Source: Brachycybe producta
Lineage: Eukaryota; Arthropoda; Diplopoda; Playtdesmida; Andrognathidae
Length of the DNA stretch: 64,000 bases
Assembly: GCA_036925085.1 (NCBI GenBank)
Contig: JAUPFP010000031.1
Location: 2,924,229 to 2,988,228 of the forward strand
Reading direction: 5' to 3'
Shown: in pieces, positions 22,701-29,984 of the stretch
How positions within the stretch are numbered: the stretch's first letter is position 1
Layout: each line of letters starts with the position of its first letter
Notes under the pieces: model-generated
Told to the model about the DNA's origin: nothing
What the model saw: only the letters and a program-made list of their open reading frames with translations
Database searches by the model: none
Position numbers and translations under genes: made by a program

Positions 22701-23158
22701 TTAGATTTTTTTCCAATTGAAATTTCAGGAAAAACTATTTTAGGCCATTTTACAAACTGTCATAAAAAGTTTATTTTGAAAAATATTCATCATGAAAAAA
22801 CTTTTAGCATTATCACTTACTATTCTAGTTTCTAAAATTACTTTGAATTTTTTCGTAATGTTTCTTCTGAAAAACGTTCGCTTGAAAAATATAAATTTTG
22901 CTCTCAAAACCGCGAATTGGAGAACAAAAGAAAAATATCTATTCAGCCACCTTAAGATGCGGCACTCGCGGTTGCATCTTGAGACGGATTCAGACCCTGA
23001 ATCACTCGTTTATTCACATTGCAACCGTGAGAAAGAAGCCCTTTTTTAATTCTCTGCCTGAATTTACAAACCTGAACTCCAAGATCCGGAACGTTTATCC
23101 TAATTAGGACAAGTGACTCGTCGCTGCATTGACTGATGTTGTCGTCTGCGGTTTCCAT
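6783..23158 (-). CDS. Shank: SHANK/ProSAP postsynaptic scaffold protein, full gene model (13 coding exons)
   Basis: Joined minus-strand exons are 23158-23072, 22011-21940, 20774-20577, 20482-20374, 20294-20143, 19256-19089, 15609-15348, 15266-15003, 14922-14728, 13519-13208, 13111-12987, 11790-11511 and 10798-6783. They total 6240 nt, encoding 2079 residues plus TGA. All introns are GT-AG and every junction keeps phase. Domain order is the complete SHANK order: SPN (~15-118), ankyrin repeats (~119-345), SH3 (~477-531), PDZ (~588-682), a ~1300-residue low-complexity Pro/Ser-rich region, and SAM (~2010-2074). In known family members the SPN folds on the ankyrin repeats and binds Ras-type GTPases, the PDZ binds GKAP/SAPAP C-termini, Pro-rich motifs bind Homer and cortactin, and the SAM polymerises, together building a submembrane actin-linked scaffold at excitatory synapses. 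The length is near or above vertebrate SHANKs. The start is the ATG in GCCATGG at 23158. An upstream coding exon is possible because the frame stays open back to the acceptor at 23193. Confidence 0.96.
10857..11485. mobile_element. Two pogo-like elements filling Shank intron 12
   Basis: The first runs from TAGTGGGGAAACCGTTTAA to about 11318. The second starts CAGTAGAGTGGGGAAAC at 11319 and ends at TTTCGTGTTTAACGGTTTTC. Both carry repeated GGATAACACGAAATATC-like words and TTTCGTGTTAAA at the opposite end. The CAGTAGA start and inverted TTTCCCC ends suggest pogo relatives. Without them intron 12 would be roughly 80 bp. Confidence 0.6.
11511..11790 (-). CDS. Shank: Shank exon 12 (PDZ end and basic Pro linker)
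   Basis: These 280 nt read INGEDVSQASHEHVVNLIRK and SGELVAMSVV, completing the PDZ. A linker with APVPPRRDPRTTLSVGRARA and RSMVAGLAEI follows, which aligns with the vertebrate PPPKRAPSTTLTLRSKSMTAELEEL stretch. Exit is phase 1 at ATAG/GTACGA. Confidence 0.95.
11934..12780 (+). mobile_element. Two head-to-tail J elements (ACTAGTGGGGTAACCCG...AT-repeat)
   Basis: J1 at 11934-12441 and J2 at 12442-12780 both begin ACTAGTGGGGTAACCCGTC with a short hairpin (CCCGTCATAAATGACGGG). They share GTGCGCATGCGCGTCG, a CT-rich middle and AAATTCCGACGTGCTTCAA, and end in an AT dinucleotide run. J1 carries an additional palindromic insert near 11990-12200 absent from J2. A core followed by a microsatellite tail resembles mini-me-type repeats. 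The family is unknown to me. Confidence 0.65.
11990..12101. mobile_element. Small family-A-related palindrome inside J1
   Basis: Arms CAGCATTAGAATTTCTTTT and its complement enclose CTCCGCCCTTTTATGACGTC and CAAACCAATTAGAAATTG, words shared with family A. J2 lacks it. Confidence 0.65.
12987..13111 (-). CDS. Shank: Shank exon 11 (PDZ middle)
   Basis: These 125 nt read ATSPLMELQPSDNCPALQYL then DDVDRGGVADLAGLKRGDFL and LA. PALQYL, the GVAxxAGL turn and GDFL are canonical SHANK PDZ elements. The donor is GCC/GTAAGT, exiting at phase 0. Confidence 0.96.
13208..13519 (-). CDS. Shank: Shank exon 10 (second half of SH3, start of PDZ)
   Basis: These 312 nt read VTGSTDCGLLEGIFKGQRGF then FPSACVQEV, the SH3 C-terminal half (vertebrate FWEGTVKGRTGWFPADCVEEV). 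A linker follows, then RTVVLHKGKKGFGFVLRGAK, the first PDZ strands with the GFGF carboxylate-binding loop. The exit is phase 1. Confidence 0.95.
13540..13952. repeat. Family C fragments in Shank intron 9
   Basis: Four CTCTTCTAGTTTCT-type half-elements occur near 13600, 13695, 13775 and 13885, each followed by TTTCAATTT-like and AAGTTTATTTT-like words. This is a degenerate tandem of one family C arm. Confidence 0.6.
13953..14528. repeat. 22-bp minisatellite in Shank intron 9
   Basis: About 26 units of GTGGCGAACATTCGTCAAAA plus TT, with variants (CTTC, GCC, loss of TG). The array stops at CAACAATTTGGCGGAGTCAAC, where the outer end of a family A MITE begins. Confidence 0.95.
14529..14566. mobile_element. 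Family A MITE terminus abutting the 22-bp array
   Basis: GCGGAGTCAACTGAAATTC then TTCCCGATTTCTAACTGCCTGT is the right-hand ~40 bp of family A. No left end is visible before the array, so the array has replaced or displaced the rest. Confidence 0.8.
14618..14722 (+). mobile_element. tRNA-derived SINE or tRNA pseudogene in Shank intron 9
   Basis: An A-box-like TGGTGTAAGTGG (14627-14638) and a B-box GGTTCAAACCC (14673-14683) are spaced as in a tRNA and followed by a short A-rich tail. The acceptor stem does not pair well, so a functional tRNA is unlikely. It lies antisense to Shank. Confidence 0.6.
14728..14922 (-). CDS. Shank: Shank exon 9 (linker and first half of SH3)
   Basis: These 195 nt read EKSVASDSSG at the start and LMCVCLENYSSDLPEHLILA then QGDIIE at the end. 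The CLENY segment stands where the SH3 ALYDY motif normally is, and ILAQGD matches the RT-loop region. Exit is phase 1 at donor GTCGGC. Confidence 0.92.
15003..15266 (-). CDS. Shank: Shank exon 8 (ankyrin-SH3 linker)
   Basis: These 264 nt begin with split Val then PFREPPKYNPRRRAS, matching the conserved VVPFRETPSYAKRRR of SHANKs. The rest is a Ser-rich linker. I chose the donor ACGG/GTTTGT at 15003 because it alone among nearby GT sites gives the phase needed to enter exon 9. It is a non-consensus donor, so this edge is less certain. Confidence 0.88.
15348..15609 (-). CDS. Shank: Shank exon 7 (ankyrin repeats)
   Basis: These 262 nt begin ACRNGLIQHLEHLLFYGADM and continue NARNASGNTPLHVCA, NEQESCARVLLFRG and QVAVIAGNLGLAEVI, each near-identical to SHANK ankyrin repeats. 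The exit is phase 1 at HRPEDV. A 3.5 kb repeat-filled intron precedes it. Confidence 0.97.
15665..16000. repeat. 51-bp tandem array of a family C arm
   Basis: About five units of ~51 bp containing AAGTGATACATTTACTTTTC and TAGTTTCTAAGAATGTTTTC. This is the same core and period as the larger array at 43.9-44.7 kb. It lies in Shank intron 6. Confidence 0.85.
16020..16375. mobile_element. Two family C palindromes, partly duplicated
   Basis: GAAACTAGAAGAGTAACTGA and its complement TTCAGTTACCCTTCTAGTTTC occur twice. The block TCTTCATGTTGCCTTTAGAA, then ACACAGACGTGTTGAGAAG, is present at 15998 and again at 16158, showing a ~160 bp local duplication. Confidence 0.75.
16692..16953. mobile_element. 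262 bp foldback element with CRE-type sites in both arms
   Basis: The ends CCTCATCTCATAAGAAGAAG and the complement of AAGTTTCTGAGAGTTGGATG pair imperfectly. Both arms carry CTTGTGACGTCATA. The centre is a strong hairpin (AATTAAAAGAATTCTTGGAA and its complement, 16798-16862). The family is not recognised. Confidence 0.7.
17032..17190 (+). mobile_element. Family G MITE, left half only
   Basis: It starts GGGTTCGGATTTTCATGCAA and continues CTCAATCTGTGGCCCAAGTG. It is cut off in the GGTTAGAGGCTAGATATC region, where the hAT-like element begins. Confidence 0.75.
17190..18720 (+). mobile_element. hAT-like element containing a 1.25 kb minisatellite
   Basis: The left 240 bp is shared in opposite orientation with 190-430. 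The right end, GGATTCGTCCCACTTCTA, resembles the GATTCGAATGTCCCATCCC end at 530-545. The interior is the tandem array listed separately. Confidence 0.55.
17440..18705. repeat. 20-bp-class minisatellite (AGGATTCGAGAGAACCTTTT)
   Basis: At 17490-17830, ~17 units of the 20-mer are nearly identical. From 17830 on, units vary between 18, 21 and 30 bp by mixing GAATTCGAG, GACATTCGAG and GACTTTTT segments. Higher-order blocks of ~60 bp appear at 18380-18660. It lies in Shank intron 6. Confidence 0.95.
19089..19256 (-). CDS. Shank: Shank exon 6 (ankyrin repeats)
   Basis: These 168 nt encode 56 residues, TLLDLGASPNYRDNKGLTPL through CELLLHDHAAIGAADLQGW to QEVHQ. This is strongly SHANK-like (vertebrate LYHSALGGGDALCCELLLHD and GWQEIHQ). 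It is phase 0 on both sides. Confidence 0.97.
19310..19700. repeat. Family C half-elements, direct repeats
   Basis: At least four AAACTAGAAGAGTAAA cores (about 19315, 19400, 19480, 19565, 19630) are spaced 60-90 bp with GAAATTGAAAGTGTTTTAG-like lead-ins, in Shank intron 5. Confidence 0.65.
19712..20030. mobile_element. Family E element, uninterrupted copy
   Basis: It starts near GGTGCGTGTAGCGTTAGATG, ends GGCGCCATCTACCTTGCA, and includes CTTTTAATTGCGTCATCG. AGATGGCGCC occurs inverted at both ends. The second copy, at 33912-34443, is interrupted by a family A MITE. It lies in Shank intron 5. Confidence 0.8.
20143..20294 (-). CDS. Shank: Shank exon 5 (ankyrin repeats)
   Basis: These 152 nt give TPLSLASAQ, then NGGALLDYRTRDGVTALHKA, with TPLxLA and DGxTALHxA ankyrin signatures. 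The acceptor is TTGGCAG and the donor AAG/GTAGGT, exiting at phase 0. Confidence 0.96.
20374..20482 (-). CDS. Shank: Shank exon 4 (SPN-ankyrin linker, first ankyrin helix)
   Basis: These 109 nt begin ANLRRLLDFV and include KGLDPNFHCQDTG, matching vertebrate ANLKKFMDYV and KGLDPNFHDPDSG. The exit phase is 1; the split Glu codon is completed in exon 5. It is separated from exon 3 by a 94 bp intron and from exon 5 by 79 bp. Confidence 0.96.
20577..20774 (-). CDS. Shank: Shank exon 3 (SPN end)
   Basis: These 198 nt encode 66 residues, phase 0 on both sides. They include NGRAGKFLDEERPLSDYP and YLELKYKRRVYK, near-identical to the SHANK SPN signature (GRAGKFLDEER, YLEFRYKRRVY). The exon ends QLHTR before the donor GTATTT. 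Confidence 0.97.
20809..21911. mobile_element. Family K foldback (copy K1) filling Shank intron 2
   Basis: Ends TTAAGGTGTCTTTATAGATA and the complement of ATATCTATTCAGTCACCTTAA, with TTAA at both extremes. The arms carry AGATGGCGCCAC and AACGTTTTTCAGGAGAAACA. The C-like core is present twice (20940-21215 and 21264-21545) and A3 is inserted in the right arm. It leaves only ~62 bp of intron 2 unexplained. Confidence 0.8.
21634..21841. mobile_element. Family A MITE, copy A3, nested in K1
   Basis: It runs from ACAGGCGATTAG to CTAATTGCCTGT. Flanking 9-mers ctttgcatt/cttagcatt match at 8 of 9. It contains CTGACGTCACATG. Confidence 0.9.
21940..22011 (-). CDS. Shank: Shank exon 2 (SPN)
   Basis: These 72 nt encode 24 residues, phase 0 on both sides, with acceptor TTTCTAG and donor AAG/GTAAAT. 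The product KCMQFHRDELVWDVKQQVLA continues the SPN ubiquitin-like fold and aligns with the vertebrate segment around VWAAKQRVL. The exon is too short to stand out as an open frame and was found by splice-phase walking. Confidence 0.93.
22041..22225. mobile_element. Family B MITE in Shank intron 1
   Basis: TIRs GGCCTTGTTTCCATCGGAGT and the complement of CCAATTGGAAACAAGGC; the middle has CACGTGGC and GGTCACGTG E-box-like words and CAACTGGT/ACCAGCTG. About 185 bp. Confidence 0.85.
22270..22430. mobile_element. Family C palindrome in Shank intron 1
   Basis: AGAAACTAGAAGAGTAGATC at the left and AACCATTCTAGTTTTTAAAA at the right face each other across CTTTTAAAATAAACTTTTTG. Confidence 0.7.
22443..22955. 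mobile_element. Family K foldback, copy K2, in Shank intron 1
   Basis: Ends TTAAGGTGACTGAATAGATA and the complement of ATCTATTCAGCCACCTTAA, with TTAA at both ends. The left arm has GATGGCGCCACTGCAGTGAC; the core is a C-like palindrome. It is 513 bp with no nested insertion, the cleanest K copy. Confidence 0.85.
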
Positions 23159-23193
23159 GGCAACGAAGAACAACTTCAGGGCAACGTCATCCT
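23072..23193 (-). CDS. Shank: Shank exon with predicted start codon (SPN beginning)
   Basis: The acceptor is a TATTATAG at 23201-23194 and the donor after CAG is GTTTGT. Coding from 23158 gives 29 residues, including VLIRINVPDL, which matches the first SPN beta strand of SHANKs (vertebrate form VVVRVGIPDL) and keeps the Arg that aligns with SHANK3 Arg12. The ATG lies in GCCATGG, a strong Kozak context. The frame is open upstream to the acceptor (DDVALKLFFVA), so 23193-23159 is either 5' UTR or extra N-terminal coding sequence joined from an exon I cannot locate. Confidence 0.85.
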
Positions 23194-23289
23194 CTATAAT
23201 AAATATTACAAAATGGAAAAAAAAACTATTAAAATAATGGTTTTAAATGAGATTGGAGAGAGAGAGAGACAGTTCCCCATAATTTATGA

Positions 23290-24356
23290 GAATTAACAGA
23301 AAAAAGGGGACCCGGTTAGAGAAGAAACGGTTCGGAAACCGGTAAAACCGAGTTCGCCAATTACTAAAACTGACAGAACCGGTTTGCCAGTATAAGTCCA
23401 ACTGGTTCCGAACTGAGTAGAAACGGTTCAGTTCTACCAATACCCACCTCTAATTACAGGCCGTTAGAAATAGGTGAAAACTTCAGTTGGCTTCGCCTTT
23501 GTTGTAACGACTGGCAACTTCTAATTGGCTGGTTATGAAGTCTGACGTCACATGCTCCGCCTTTTTCAACGTCAGGCTACATAACCAGCCAATTTAGAAG
23601 TTGCCAGTCGTCATAACAAGGGCGGTGCCAACTGAAGTTTTCACCTATTTCTAACTACCTGTCCTCTTAATTCTAATGTATACTATGCAAATCTGCTAAT
23701 GCATATTGGGAACCGGTTTGAACCAGTGCTGATCAGTTCATCGATCTTGACGAACCGGTTCAAACGCATTATCCAGATTTGCACAGTAGATTAGATTAAT
23801 GTGCGCATCTGTGCATGATTTTCATATTGAGAACCGGTTCGTCAAGATCGCCAAATTGCTCAGAACCGGTTTTACAAAAAAATCGCGACCCACGAACCGC
23901 TCCGAACCGAGTATAACACGGTTGAGTTCTACTCTTAGCCACATCTGCAAACATTTGCAAATCTGCTAATGCATATTGTGAACCGGTTCTGATCATTTGG
24001 TCGACCCTGACGAACCGGTTCAAACGCATTAGCAGATCTTCGCATAATTTCCTACACAAATCTGCTAATGCATATTGGGGGAACCGGTTTGTCAAGATCC
24101 CACGAACTGACCAGAACCAGTTTCCAAAAAAAAAATTGCGACTCAAGAACCGATTAAACCGTTTCGAACCAATTAGATTAGGTTCGGTTCTAACCTTTGC
24201 CACATATCTTACTAATGTCCTGCGCAAATCTGCTAAAGCATATTGGGAACCGGTTCAGAACCAGTTTCCAAAAAAAAAAATCGCGACCTGCGAACCGATT
24301 AGAACGGTTCCGAACCGAATATAAACGGTTCGGTTCTACCCGTTGCCGCCAACCTC
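23290..24356. mobile_element. Family I hAT-like element(s), rich in AACCGGTT, with nested MITEs
   Basis: Repeated blocks AATCTGCTAATGCATATTGG, GAACCGGTTCTGATCA and CGAACCGGTTCAAACGCATT in both orientations, with ends of CCCGTTGCCACCTCTAA type. A4 interrupts it at 23456-23662, and A5 adjoins its right end. Short open frames through it are by-products. Confidence 0.65.
23456..23662. mobile_element. Family A MITE, copy A4, nested in family I
   Basis: It runs from ACAGGCCGTTAG to CTAACTACCTGT. The flanks cctctaatt/cctcttaat derive from the family I end CCACCTCTAA. It contains CTGACGTCACATG. Confidence 0.9.
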
Positions 24357-24363
24357 TAAAAAG

Positions 24364-24506
24364 ACAGGCAATTAAAAAACAGGATGAACAGAAGTTGGCC
24401 TCCGCCCTTTTCATCGTCGAACCACACAACAAACCAATTAGAAGTTGCCGTTCGTCATAAAAAGGGCGGAGCCAACTTCTGTTCATCCCGTTTTCTAATT
24501 GTCTGT
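24364..24506. mobile_element. Family A MITE, copy A5, internally deleted
   Basis: It starts ACAGGCAATTAAAAAACAGG and ends TTTTCTAATTGTCTGT. The central CTGACGTCACATG and one inner arm are missing, leaving 143 bp. Confidence 0.85.
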
Positions 24507-24972
24507 CTAAAAAAGAGTTGACACTTGTGTGTCATTAAATATTTGAAGTACATTGTTTACAATCTTACAAAATCCATCATCTCAAGACACAAAAATACAA
24601 TTTAACACAAATCCTCTCTCTCTCCTTCTCCTCCTATTATAATAATAAGAACAAAAAACATAATTGAAATTCAAGTCATATCGATTTTTATTCCTGAAAT
24701 TTCAATTAAAAAAGTTTCAGAAGAAAAATTTATGAAATTTTCTGTTTTTTTTTAAACAATATTTTTGCACTTTGCTTATAATTATCCCCTTTTCAGATTG
24801 CGAAATGCAAATAATTGGATAAAAACTAGAAAGGGTACTTAGAAGTAGCTCTCAACAATGAGCCTATGGAGCATTCTCTTCCATAGCTGAGTGTTGTAGC
24901 CAATAGATGGCGCCACTTCTACTTGGAGCAGATTTAAATCTGTAAATTTCTTTCTCTCACAGGCATATAAAG
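24507..24972. other. AT-rich non-coding stretch
   Basis: No gene. One AGATGGCGCCACTTC motif lies at 24905-24919. Confidence 0.45.
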
Positions 24973-25132
24973 ACAGGGAGATACAGTCGTTTGCCCCGCT
25001 TTTTTATGAACATCAGACCAAATATCAACCAATTAGAAATTTAAAAGGGCGAGGCATGTGACGTCAGACCACATAAACCAATTAGAAATTGCGAGTAATC
25101 ATAAAAGGGGCGGGGCAAACGACTGTATCTTA

Positions 25133-25137
<5 letters not shown>
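24973..25137. mobile_element. Family A-related MITE, divergent subfamily
   Basis: Inverted ends GATACAGTCGTTTGCCCCGC and complement. The inner words CAACCAATTAGAAATT and TGACGTCAGACC are shared with family A. A CT microsatellite follows at 25138-25165. Confidence 0.75.
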
Positions 25138-25165
<28 letters not shown>

Positions 25166-25199
25166 AATCTATTCATTATTTCTGAACAAAATGAAGCGA

Positions 25200-25700
25200 A
25201 ACTTAAGTGTTTTAGAAACTAGAAGGGTAGCACAATCACTTCAAATGTAATTTTCATGTTTAATATCTTTCCTTCCTATTCCTTTCCTTTTAGAAACCTG
25301 TTAAGTGCTTTAGAAACTAGAAAAGTACAGAAAAATAATCAATAGTTTTGTTCTTATTTATTCTCTTTTCTCTCATTTGCCAATTATTATATTATTTTCA
25401 AAATGGCTTCTTGAAAATACATTCTTTTAAAGCGATTGAGATGCCCATTCTAGTTTCTAAAACAGCATTCAAGTTCTCTCTTCATTTTGAATCTGAATGA
25501 GGAACAAACTAATCAGAATTCGTGTGGAGTGGTGTTTGTTCACACTTCAACAATAAAATCCTCATAACTTGAATCCTTTACCTTTCTAGTTTCTAAAATA
25601 CTTTCATTTTTTTTTTCTTAAATTTTTTCTCGCGAATTGTAATTTTATCTTTTCAGAAACCTGTTAAGTGCTTTAGAAACTAGAAAAATACAGCAAATAT
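25200..25700. repeat. Family C half-elements, partly duplicated
   Basis: AGAAACTAGAAGGGTAGCAC at 25214, AAACCTGTTAAGTGCTTTAG at both 25296 and 25660, and ATTCTAGTTTCTAAAACA at 25446. The 25296/25660 pair shares ~90 bp including CTCTCATTTGCCA, a direct duplication. Confidence 0.65.
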
Positions 25701-26369
25701 TCTTATTTATTCTTTTTTCTCTCATTTGCCATTATTTTCAAAATGGCTTCTTATTTAAAAAAAAACTGTTTTCTAATCAATTTTCTGGGTGTTTTTTTTT
25801 GGCTTTGAGTTGAAAATTCTTTATTTAAAAAAAAGTGTGAAATCATCATCATCATCATCATTATTTGAGAGGCAGAGATAGAGATCTATTGCCCAAAAGT
25901 GTGGCCCACCTCCATCACCAATTTATGATGGTTAATAAAACACTTCTTAAGAGAGAGAAAAAAAAAAGAATCGTGCAATTTGAACGTTTTTTAACCACAT
26001 CATCAAATTTAAACGTTTTTCAGTCTCCTATTATCTTATTTTTTTTTTCATTGGATTTAGATCATTTACTTTACGGGTCAAATTCAATGCAAAAATCACA
26101 TTGATTTTGTGTGTGTGACAAAATGAGAGAAGATTTAAGTAACTGTAACTTTTTAAGTTACAATATTTTGAACCATAAATATCTTTATTTACTTGACTAC
26201 TCATTCTTCTTCTTCTTCTTCTTCTTCTTCACCTTTTCACACTTTGTTATTTGTGGATTTCTCTGTCATTGAATTATAAAAAAATTCAAGACTTTTAATT
26301 TATGCAACAAAGGAAAAAAAAAATGTGTAGAAATAAATCAGTTTGAGTGTAAACGCCACTCTTGACCTC
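25700..26369. other. Low-complexity non-coding stretch
   Basis: (ATC)n at 25845-25862, (TTC)n at 26206-26230 and poly-A runs. The 79-residue open frame at 25865-26104 shows no domain, and I do not support it as a gene. Confidence 0.5.
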
Positions 26370-27208
26370 TTTTAAGAGGCTAATATCGCAAAATTACTTT
26401 AAAAAATCTCCGCAAAGAGCGCTAGTATCGTTTTTTTCTATTTGAGCCCATAAACCCCAATGTTAAAGAAAAAAACGTTAATTTTTCAAATTTACACAGC
26501 AGTCGCGGCGACAATATGTTTATTTTTCATATTTAAAGTTGTCCAATTTTGATGGTTCAAAGTGCAATGTGCACCTTAAATATACGCTGATCGAGTGATA
26601 GAATGACAAAGAATTGGTAAGTGTCCTTCTATTTTTTAAAAAAAATATTTAAAAATCGCGAATTTCTAACTCTTTATGTTAAAAACTTCATTGAGTACGC
26701 GCACTCGTAAGCAAAAAAAATACATCCATTAAAATGTTGGTAAAAATAACTTAAAAAACCACAATTAAACCACAGTGAAGCCAACACTTTGGCGCACGTG
26801 CTGATTTTTTTTCTGGTTTTTTAAAAATAATTTTTAGTCATTTTTACCAAAATTTTAATGGATGTGTTTTTGCTTACGAGTGCCGCGTACTCAATTGAGT
26901 TGAACATAAGAGTTAGAAATTCGCGATTTTGAAATAGTTTTTAAAAATAGAACCGCACTTACCAATTATTTGTCATTCTATCACTAGATCAGCATATATT
27001 TAAGGTGCACATTGCACTTTGAACCATCAAAATTGGACAACTTTAAATATGAAAAATAAACATATTGCCGCAGCAACTGCTGTGTATTTTAAAAATTAAC
27101 GTTTTTTTCCCTTTAACATTGGGTCTATATGGGCTCAATAGACAAAACGATGCTAGCGCTCTTTGCGGAGATTTTTCGAAGTAATTTTACAATGTAGCTT
27201 CTTAAAAC
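26370..27208. mobile_element. Family D foldback element, ~840 bp
   Basis: Two ~400 bp arms face each other around 26790. The left arm has CTCCGCAAAGAGCGCTAG, AATTTTGATGGTTCAAAGTG and TTTTTGCTTACGAGTG-type words, each present in inverted order at 26870-27190. The arms are ~90% identical by eye. The centre holds CAGTGAAGCCAACACTTTGG. A lone right-arm fragment recurs at 48021-48108. No coding sequence. Confidence 0.88.
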
Positions 27209-28180
27209 TGTAAACAAGCTGTAAGTGGTACTTGGTGTGTTTTCATAGTAAACCACATCGTGTCAATGCAGTTAAAAGTTAACAACATTGTTCAGAAATT
27301 TAACCACGATAAATTTAACCATGGTAAACTTAACCGTGGTAAACTTAATCGTGGTTAAATTTAACCACATTTGTTTTAATAAAAACGAGGACATTATAAG
27401 TGATATAATTACCCTTCTAGTCTAGTTCTCTTCATTTCGCAACCTGAACCAAAAGAGAGACAAAGAGTCCTATTATTGCATTGTCCTTCTTCATTTGCAT
27501 ATTTTGCAAATGGCTACTTAGCCAAAAATATAATATTTCTCATAAATATAAAGATATTTTGAGAGCTCTTTCTCTTCTCCCCCTACCCAACCCCCTCTCT
27601 CTCGGCGCCATTTTTCTTTTTAGAATAAATGAAGATAATATATTTTGAAGTCAAGAAGAAAAGAAAAAAAAAAGATATAAGAAAATAAAAGTAAGAAGAG
27701 CCTATTTTGTGACGCCGCCGATCGATTTGTTGATGGCGCCAAACACATCATCTTCTCTCTTTTTTTCTACCATAAAAAAAAGACAAAACTCTCTTTTCTT
27801 CCCTTTCTAGTATTTAGAAGTAAAACACCCAACTGTCAGTGAGTGACCCTTAATGAGGTATTATAACTTAAAAGACAATACAAATTATGTCCTTTTTTAT
27901 CTTCAACTAAAGAGAGACCCTTTGTTAGAGGCTTATCTCTATAAGAGAATATCTAGGATTCATTAAATGATAATTCTAGTCTCTTAAAAGTCTCCTCTTT
28001 AGTTTTATCAACTGAAGAGGAGACCGACTTTAAAGAGACTAGAATAAGCATAATTTTTTTATTGTCTTAAAATGCTTATTTGCAAGAAAATGCATTTTTC
28101 CTTTAATGAACCTGGTTAGAGGCTAGAATTTTAAAAAATAAGAGGTCAGTCCAAGCATTTAGAAGTATTTTTTTTTCTGT
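27209..28180. other. Non-coding stretch with short inverted words
   Basis: At 27295-27370 a run of TTTAACCACGATAAATTTAA-type words repeats AACCNNGGTAAA several times. Elsewhere it is AT-rich, with GGCGCCAT at 27603 and GATGGCGCCA at 27733. No gene seen. Confidence 0.45.
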
Positions 28181-28189
28181 CTACAGATT

Positions 28190-28990
28190 ACACCACTCTT
28201 ACAAGGTTATGAGATAGATATGACAATTTACCATCATATGACAGTCATATTGCCTTTCTGTAATGAAGCCCAAAAGTAACCAAAGAGGTTCTCATTACAG
28301 AAAAAGTCACAAAATTATGACAGTTATATTTTATAATGATCACTCCTTGTACGTTATTATTTTATGACTGTCATATTTATTATGTAAATCAGTCAATGGC
28401 AATCATATGATATTTGTCATAATACTTTGTCATTTGCTTTTGTGACTGTTGAAAGGTTATGAGGCAGATATTACAATTTCTGTCATATGACAGTCATATT
28501 GCCTTTCTGTAATGAAGCCCAAAACTAACCAGAGGCCTCATTACATAAAAAGTCACAAAATTATGACAGTTATACCTTATAATGTAACTCCTTATACGCT
28601 ATTATTTTATGACTGTCATATTTACTATGTACATCAATCAATGGCAATCATATGATAATATTCCTCATAATATGTTGTCATTTGCTTTTGTGACTGTTGC
28701 AAATCTTATGAGGTAGATATTACAATATATCTGTTATATGACAAGTCATATTGCCTTTCTGTAGTGAGGCGCCCCCGAAAAAAGGTCACACAATTAGTAG
28801 AGTCATACCTTATGATGTCACTCCTTATACGCTATTATTTTATGACTGTCATATTTATTATGTACATTAGTCAATGGCAATCATATGATGATATTTGTCA
28901 TAATATGTTGTCATTTGCTTTTGTGACTGTTTCAAGGTTATGAGGTAGATATTACAATTTACCTGTCATATGACAGTCTTAGTACCTTTT
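28190..28990. repeat. ~245 bp tandem repeat, 3.3 copies
   Basis: Units start AAGGTTATGAGNNAGATAT at 28203, 28453, 28701 and 28934. Each contains CATATGACAGTCATATTGCC, CTTTCTGTAATGAAGCCC and TTATTTTATGACTGTCATAT. Unit lengths are about 249, 248 and 233 bp. TATGACAGTCATA-type dyads are repeated within the unit. Confidence 0.9.
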
Positions 28991-29009
28991 TTTTGTAATG
29001 ACTAAATGA

Positions 29010-29769
29010 GACTGAAAGATAACCAAGGCCCTAGCCAACAATTTACCACCCCCTTTTTTTCTCTTAAGTACTAGAAGGGGCCTGGAATTAGAGGTCGTAT
29101 TGGTTACCATGGCAACCGTCTTAACTCAAAACACAGAAACATCATAACACACACGTGTTTGAGTACTAATGTGATTGGGTGCAAAATAAAAGGGGGGGGG
29201 GGAGAGGGGGATAAAAGCATCCTCCTTATTCTTTAACCCCCCCCCCCCCCCCCCCTTTTTTTACCCCTAGAAATATAAAAATGGATTTTAATAGTCGCCA
29301 TAGAAACCTAACAAGATGGCAAAATAATTTCAAGAGAGACTGGTTAGAGGCTAGACTTCTCTAATCAGAACTAGTAGGGGGCCTACAAGTCTAGCCTCAA
29401 AATCAAATATGATTTAAAAAAAAACTATAGAAAGTTCTATTATAATTATTAGTTCAACCAAAATTATGTAATTTCCAATTAAAAAAAGGCTGGTTAGAGG
29501 CTAGATTTCTCTAGTTACTAGCTTGCGTCAACTAGAAATCTCTTAGCCTCCTCCATTAATTTGAAATTGCATAATTATGGAAGATCAAATCATAGTTATT
29601 AAAGGGAATTATGTGTCCAGAAAAAAAAGGAGCATAACAATCAATAAAACACAATGTTGCAAACGGACACCAGGTGGCGCTCGAATACAAAACAAGCTCT
29701 TATATTGCGACATTGAATGATAAAAAAAAAATGATCATTTTGGCTAAAACTGACAAATGAGTTTTAAAT
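29010..29769. other. Non-coding stretch with poly-C/poly-G runs and a CTCF-like motif
   Basis: G-run at 29189-29205 and C-run at 29237-29255. Inverted words GGCTGGTTAGAGGCTAGATT and complements near 29340-29400 and 29490-29560 are family G-like. ACACCAGGTGGCGCT is at 29667-29681. Confidence 0.5.
29667..29681 (+). promoter_or_regulatory. CTCF-like motif
   Basis: ACACCAGGTGGCGCT agrees with the CTCF consensus CCASYAGRKGGCRSY at all but the first position. It is sequence evidence only; binding is not shown. Confidence 0.4.
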
Positions 29770-29974
29770 ACAGGCAGTTAAAAATAGGTGAAAACTTCAG
29801 TTGGCTCCGCCCTTGTTATGACGACAACCAACTTCTAATTGGCTGGTTATGAAGTCTGACGTCACATGCTCCGCCCTTTCAACGTCAGACTTCATAACCA
29901 ACCAATTAGAAGTTGCCATTCGTCATAACAAGGGCGGAGCCAACTGAAGTTTTCACCTATTTCTAACTACCTGT
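29770..29974. mobile_element. Family A MITE, copy A6
   Basis: It runs from ACAGGCAGTTAA to CTAACTACCTGT. Flanks gttttaaat/attttaaat match at 8 of 9. It contains CTGACGTCACATG. Confidence 0.92.
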
Positions 29975-29984
29975 ATTTTAAATT

